This document shows, one piece after another, positions 6,205 through 9,837 of a DNA stretch of 9,837 bases; positions within the stretch are counted from its first letter, which is position 1, and every line of letters starts with the position of its first letter. The notes under the pieces are model-generated. The model saw only the letters and a program-made list of their open reading frames with translations, was not told the DNA's origin and did not search any database. The position numbers and the translations under genes are program-made. This stretch comes from Bacteroidales bacterium UBA1179. Lineage in GTDB: Bacteria; Bacteroidota; Bacteroidia; Bacteroidales; Bacteroidaceae. The DNA lies in NCBI GenBank assembly GCA_002309915.1, contig DBYT01000101.1, positions 2,888 through 12,724 on the forward strand, written 5' to 3'.

Positions 6205-7338
6205 ATGAGCCGATATAAATTCCCGATAGCAAAATACCTGTTTCTTGTCCTGATTGCTTTCTGTACATCATACGCCTATGCAGGTCTTCCCAAACTCACT
6301 GCTTCAAAAAAGTGGAGTGAGCAGCGTCTGACATGGAATGATTTCCAGGTAAGACATATTCCCACCGATACTCTGGTTGCTTCATACATCAGCATGGACC
6401 TTGAAACCACCCAGAAAAAGGCTTGGGTTGGAAACACCAGGTTTGAGTACACTCATTTTTCGGCTGTAACCTACCCCACATCCTCATGGTACGATCCGGA
6501 CAGAGCGACCCAGTGGGACCTTCTGAGTGAAAATGTACGTTTTGACATAGCTGAGCTTAACGCCAGACTGTTACAGAGGGAATACAACCGCAGTTATGAT
6601 TACAATGTCCGGAAGCAAGCCCAAGAACACGCATGGAACGAAGCCGAGCAGCGTTTCAAGGAGTTTAATGTAGGAACTGATTATCTGAGGGATACCGCAG
6701 CCATATTACAGTATGCCCAGAATGTCACAAGAGAGCTCAGTATGCTTCCACGGACTGACCTCACCGTACCGACGGTAGAATACGGTTGGTCCATAGGTTT
6801 CCTTCTGGGTTATAACTATATGAATCCTGTAGGTGGATCACGGAATAATCTTTCCGACTGTCACAATGCAGATGTGGCTATGTACTTTGGTTACAGGAAT
6901 TTTGAGGTACAGATGGGCATAAGAGGCGGAGGTGAAACCCAGCTCAGTCAACCCGGCTATTTCCAGGACAATAATTATGTCTGGACTGCCGGAAAGACCA
7001 TTTTTACGGTCCGATACCTGGACCTTGGATACCAGGTGCTATCAGGACAGTATTTCAGATTGGCTCCATTTGCAGGTATAGGTTCATGTACTTTCTTCCA
7101 GGATGATCCCGTATATCCGGACGATTCCGATAAAAGGCATGAGGCAAGAGGATTGAGCGTAGACGCGGGTTTCAATGCGGACTATATAATCGTTCATGAC
7201 ATGAATGTATACACCAATTCAACCCGATATTTTCTCAGAATCAGGCCATACGCCTCTTATATGCATATCGGTGACCGCGAAATCTGGTCGGCCAATCTGA
7301 GCCTCTCATTATGCTTCGATTTTGCGTTCCACAAATGA
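6205..7338 (+). CDS. Secreted protein: degenerate DUF922-like domain fused to an outer-membrane beta-barrel (paralogue 2)
   Basis: This 377-residue paralogue starts 4 bases after paralogue 1, so the two are surely co-transcribed. A signal peptide occupies residues 1-26 (core YLFLVLIAFC, cut near AYA|G). The shared motifs are LTWNDF (42-47), SSWYDP (93-98), FDIAELNAR (113-121) and RDTAAILQYAQNVTREL (162-178). At the zinc-site position it reads SENVR: the glutamate expected for a catalytic base is kept, but both histidines are gone. The barrel part (about 196-377) shows the family signatures YFRLAPFAGIG (283-293), AGFNADYII (321-329) and EIWSANLSLSL (359-369). The chain ends in an aromatic-rich final strand (CFDFAFHK), consistent with an outer-membrane beta-signal near the C-terminus. 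No enzyme activity can be assigned. It could be a scaffold, a surface-exposed receptor or a binding protein. Confidence 0.85.
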   Translation: MSRYKFPIAKYLFLVLIAFCTSYAYAGLPKLTASKKWSEQRLTWNDFQVRHIPTDTLVASYISMDLETTQKKAWVGNTRFEYTHFSAVTYPTSSWYDPDRATQWDLLSENVRFDIAELNARLLQREYNRSYDYNVRKQAQEHAWNEAEQRFKEFNVGTDYLRDTAAILQYAQNVTRELSMLPRTDLTVPTVEYGWSIGFLLGYNYMNPVGGSRNNLSDCHNADVAMYFGYRNFEVQMGIRGGGETQLSQPGYFQDNNYVWTAGKTIFTVRYLDLGYQVLSGQYFRLAPFAGIGSCTFFQDDPVYPDDSDKRHEARGLSVDAGFNADYIIVHDMNVYTNSTRYFLRIRPYASYMHIGDREIWSANLSLSLCFDFAFHK

Positions 7339-7407
7339 GGACACTTAACAAAAGACCTTGTACAGTATAATGTAAGTAGAAAAAACGACAAATACATTCT
7401 TTAACCT
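7339..7407. other. 69-base spacer between paralogues 2 and 3
   Basis: This is the longest gap in the cluster. It is A/T-rich, with no TAnnTTTG box and no hairpin-plus-T-run terminator that I can see. Transcription probably reads through, but an unrecognised promoter or processing site is possible. Confidence 0.4.
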
Positions 7408-8592
7408 ATGAGTCCAATAATCAACCGCAGGACTGTCCTTACACTGAGCCTGCTCCTGTTTGCAGCAAGTCAACTGACGCTGTCAGCAAAAAAAAACGAG
7501 AATCTTAAAAATTGGAATGAAGGACCTCTTACTTGGGCCGATTTCCACCAGGCAGAGTTGTCACCTCTGGTAACTAACGTCGCCCAATCCACCTTCCAGT
7601 ACAATGCAGTCAAGAAGAAAACCTTTATCCAGAACTACAAACTGGTCTACTATCAGGTGGACTGTTCACTGAACAGGGATAAATCCTACTATGACCCCTC
7701 CAGGGCCGATGATTTGGACCTGAGAGCCAGACAGGTCATTTTCGACACCTATGAACTCTATTCCCGATACGTCCAGTCCCGCGCGATAGGTGAAACCACC
7801 CAGGCCTACTCCAGAGTCTTGGAGGACTACATGGTCAAAGCCGATAAAGAGATAGCCCAGTTCCAGCAGGAGAGTAACCAATTCAGGGATGAAGCCGTCA
7901 TCAGTAAATATGAGGAGTCTGTCCGCAGTCAACTGGAAAAGACAAAAAGGAAGGAACCGGACCTCTCTGTTACCCAGGTTCCCGCATACAGATACGGTTT
8001 CTATATCGGAGCGGAACATGAGTCCCTTCTGGGAACAGCCAAGGAAAAGGTTAATGACATGTTCGGTTTCAATGTCGGCATTGACTACATCACCAAGAGA
8101 CAATGGTACATTGACTTCGGTATGACAGGCAACTTTACGGAACTCAAGACCAACAATTTCTATCATGATGCAGAATACGATTATGATTGGGTAATCAATA
8201 AAAATGTCAATCATTTCCGTTTGTACGCGAATATCGGTCATATATTTGATCTGAATCAGTACTTCAGGCTCATCCCTTTCGCCGGAATCGGATATGCCGA
8301 TATCTCACAGCAGTCCAATAAAAACAACCCCGACAGCAAAGACCTCTCCTACTTTCCGAGCCGTCTGAGCTGCATGTCAGTTCAAGCCGGTGTAAATGCC
8401 GACTGGATGATAAGACGCAACATATCCCCGGATGATATTACGGACACCAGTCTGAGATTTAAGTTGTACGGAGCGTATGAAGACTGGGGCATAGGATACA
8501 AGACCTGGTCCGTAAATGTTGGATTGGTATTAAATTGGGATACCTACAGTTTCCTTCAGGGAATCTTTATTCCCATTCCTATCTTTATCTAA
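7408..8592 (+). CDS. Secreted protein: degenerate DUF922-like domain fused to an outer-membrane beta-barrel (paralogue 3)
   Basis: This 394-residue paralogue has a signal peptide (residues 1-27, core VLTLSLLLFAA, cut near LSA|K). The shared motifs are LTWADF (41-46), KSYYDP (92-97), FDTYELYSR (112-120) and RDEAVISKYEESVRSQL (160-176). It is the most diverged at the conserved sites: the zinc-site position reads ARQVI, and FDIAEL has become FDTYEL. The central helical part is strongly charged and may be a short coiled coil (138-182). The barrel region (about 196-378) has YHDAEYDYDW (252-261), YFRLIPFAGIGY (285-296), AGVNADWMI (327-335) and TWSVNVGLVL (366-375). A hydrophobic tail of about 17 residues, ending IPIPIFI, follows the last strand and is not seen in paralogues 1 and 2. 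It lies 69 bases after paralogue 2 and 13 bases before paralogue 4. Confidence 0.85.
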   Translation: MSPIINRRTVLTLSLLLFAASQLTLSAKKNENLKNWNEGPLTWADFHQAELSPLVTNVAQSTFQYNAVKKKTFIQNYKLVYYQVDCSLNRDKSYYDPSRADDLDLRARQVIFDTYELYSRYVQSRAIGETTQAYSRVLEDYMVKADKEIAQFQQESNQFRDEAVISKYEESVRSQLEKTKRKEPDLSVTQVPAYRYGFYIGAEHESLLGTAKEKVNDMFGFNVGIDYITKRQWYIDFGMTGNFTELKTNNFYHDAEYDYDWVINKNVNHFRLYANIGHIFDLNQYFRLIPFAGIGYADISQQSNKNNPDSKDLSYFPSRLSCMSVQAGVNADWMIRRNISPDDITDTSLRFKLYGAYEDWGIGYKTWSVNVGLVLNWDTYSFLQGIFIPIPIFI

Positions 8593-8605
8593 CGCATAAA
8601 CACAT

Positions 8606-9837
8606 ATGAAAAAGTTATCTCTCTTCCTTTTTGCAGGTTTATTGCTTATATGCAACGCCACCTACTCTCAGACAGAGGTTCAGGTGTACTCTCTTGCGGA
8701 GATTGATTCCGTATTGCTTCGCTACAGTTATCAGCATATTCCGATGAAAGTTCCTGCCCGTGCAGACTCCATAACCGAATCCCCGTTATACAGGTTGATG
8801 TTCCGGGCAAACAGGGAGTGGAGCGGAACCGATGCCCTGTCATGGGACGATTTCATTCCGGTAAGTGCCGATGATACAGGTTCAAACAGTACCGTCAGCA
8901 TATCGGCAACCGAAAACTACGGCTATTTCAAATACCGCAACACCGATTATCCGTTCAGAAATCTGACCGTACACGTAAAACCCGGCAGAAGTTATTATGA
9001 CCCATTCAGGGCCGATGAATGGGACCTGAGATACAATAATGTCCTGTTTGACATGGCAGAGTTATCGGCCCGCGAAGCCGTAATAGCCTATAACAAGGAC
9101 AATTCCAAAGGCGATATAAAGGATCTGTATGAACGGCTTTTTGAAGAGCGGAAACAGGCATTCAACAACGAGAGCCGTCAGGGCAAAGACACTGCGGTGA
9201 TATCGGCCTATGAGAACAGAATCAGGGAAGAACTCAAGGAAAGCCCCCGTGAATATACTCCCCAGGAGTTCGGATATACTCCTGAAAGGAATACGGACCT
9301 GGAGTTTGGAGCGCACATAGGATACCTGAACAACAGCATCATCGGGAACGGCTCTGAATACCTTAAACCGGCCAACGGTTTTACCTTCGGAGTAGAGGTT
9401 GGAGGCTGCGGATTCAAATTTGAAGGAGAGTTATACGTATTGCGGTATGGCAAACTCAAGCAGTCGGATTTCTACCACGACTATAATAACGGCTATGACT
9501 GGGCTAAGGATAAGGATGTTCAGGAAGCCGGTATTAGGCTTAAGACAGGATACACCCTGTTCTCAAATGAATACGTCCGATTCACACCCGTAATAGGAAC
9601 TTCGTTCGGATCACTGACACAAAGGACCGATAATAAGGGAGAGAACGGCTCCATCATTGAAAGCAAACTCCCCGGAAACCAGGGTTTTCTCTTTGGCCTT
9701 GATACCGACTGGATTATCTGGAGGGATCAGGACAACAACGGGTTGTCATTCCAAGGACTGAGGTTCTCGGTATACGGCATGTACCATAATTACCCGAAGA
9801 ACCTTGGCGATGTCTGGTCCCTGAATTTCGGAATCGC
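8606..9837 (+). CDS. Secreted protein: degenerate DUF922-like domain fused to an outer-membrane beta-barrel (paralogue 4, truncated by the window end)
   Basis: The reading frame is open from ATG 8606 to the last base, 410 whole codons, with the stop beyond the window. A signal peptide covers about residues 1-21 (core LSLFLFAGLLLI, followed by CNATYSQ; the cysteine does not sit in a good lipobox). The family motifs follow: LSWDDF (78-83), RSYYDP (128-133), FDMAELSAR (148-156) and GKDTAVISAYENRIREEL (193-210). The zinc-site position reads YNNVL. WDDF lies about 37 residues later than in the other three because of an extra N-terminal segment (about 22-70). The barrel part shows FYHDYNNGYDW (289-299), a GY-x-LFSN-x-Y match (315-323), FGLDTDWII (363-371) and VWSLNFGI (403-410). 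It reaches the last strand, so only a few residues are missing. It resembles paralogue 1 most, for example in GNGS(S/E)Y after the first barrel strand. The gap to paralogue 3 is 13 bases. Confidence 0.85.
   Translation, partial: MKKLSLFLFAGLLLICNATYSQTEVQVYSLAEIDSVLLRYSYQHIPMKVPARADSITESPLYRLMFRANREWSGTDALSWDDFIPVSADDTGSNSTVSISATENYGYFKYRNTDYPFRNLTVHVKPGRSYYDPFRADEWDLRYNNVLFDMAELSAREAVIAYNKDNSKGDIKDLYERLFEERKQAFNNESRQGKDTAVISAYENRIREELKESPREYTPQEFGYTPERNTDLEFGAHIGYLNNSIIGNGSEYLKPANGFTFGVEVGGCGFKFEGELYVLRYGKLKQSDFYHDYNNGYDWAKDKDVQEAGIRLKTGYTLFSNEYVRFTPVIGTSFGSLTQRTDNKGENGSIIESKLPGNQGFLFGLDTDWIIWRDQDNNGLSFQGLRFSVYGMYHNYPKNLGDVWSLNFGI

Noticed and set aside
7666..8241. A 191-codon open frame on the minus strand opposite paralogue 3
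   Set aside because: The plus-strand frame has a signal peptide and the shared family motifs. The antisense frame has no counterpart in the other paralogues.
8642..8666. A lipoprotein signal in paralogue 4 (LLLIC)
   Set aside because: Ile before the cysteine is not a normal lipobox residue (Gly, Ala or Ser is expected), and the other three copies are not lipoproteins.

Overview
The window looks like chromosomal DNA from a Bacteroidales bacterium (Bacteroides/Prevotella/Muribaculaceae type). The evidence is the gene content (Bacteroidota-style AMP-ligase, rubrerythrin, MntP, secreted barrel proteins), start sites without strong Shine-Dalgarno sequences, and exact matches to the Bacteroidota -7 promoter element TAnnTTTG. 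Genus cannot be settled from this stretch.

Left part (29-4297, plus strand): a compact run of three genes spaced 1-4 bases apart. They encode a membrane-anchored family 2 glycosyltransferase, the manganese exporter MntP and an ApbE-type FAD:protein FMN transferase. After a 64-base gap with possible alternative hairpins comes a 550-residue AMP-forming acyl-CoA ligase. Its usual C-terminal catalytic lysine position appears to be serine.

Middle (4298-5072): a rubrerythrin gene on the minus strand converges on the ligase. The 127-base space between the two stop codons is filled by a nested structure: a near-perfect bidirectional terminator hairpin, a second small hairpin, and an outer inverted repeat made of heptamers (TTGAGAA). 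On its other side rubrerythrin diverges from the next operon. The shared control region carries two identical TATGTTTG -7 boxes facing away from each other inside an 11-bp inverted repeat.

Right part (5073-9837, plus strand): four consecutive, clearly paralogous secreted proteins; the last runs off the window. Each has a signal peptide, a globular N-terminal domain with the motifs (L/S)(T/S)W-x-DF, S-(Y/W)-YDP-x(3)-A and FD-x(2)-EL-x(2)-R, then a roughly 180-residue domain that reads as an eight-stranded outer-membrane beta-barrel. The N-terminal domain matches, motif by motif and with nearly the same spacing, what I recall of the DUF922 predicted secreted zinc-protease family. The HExxH-like zinc site of that family is replaced in all four. 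This is the most novel part of the window: a tandem family of apparent pseudo-protease/beta-barrel fusions, using codons unlike the genes to the left. Their function is unknown.
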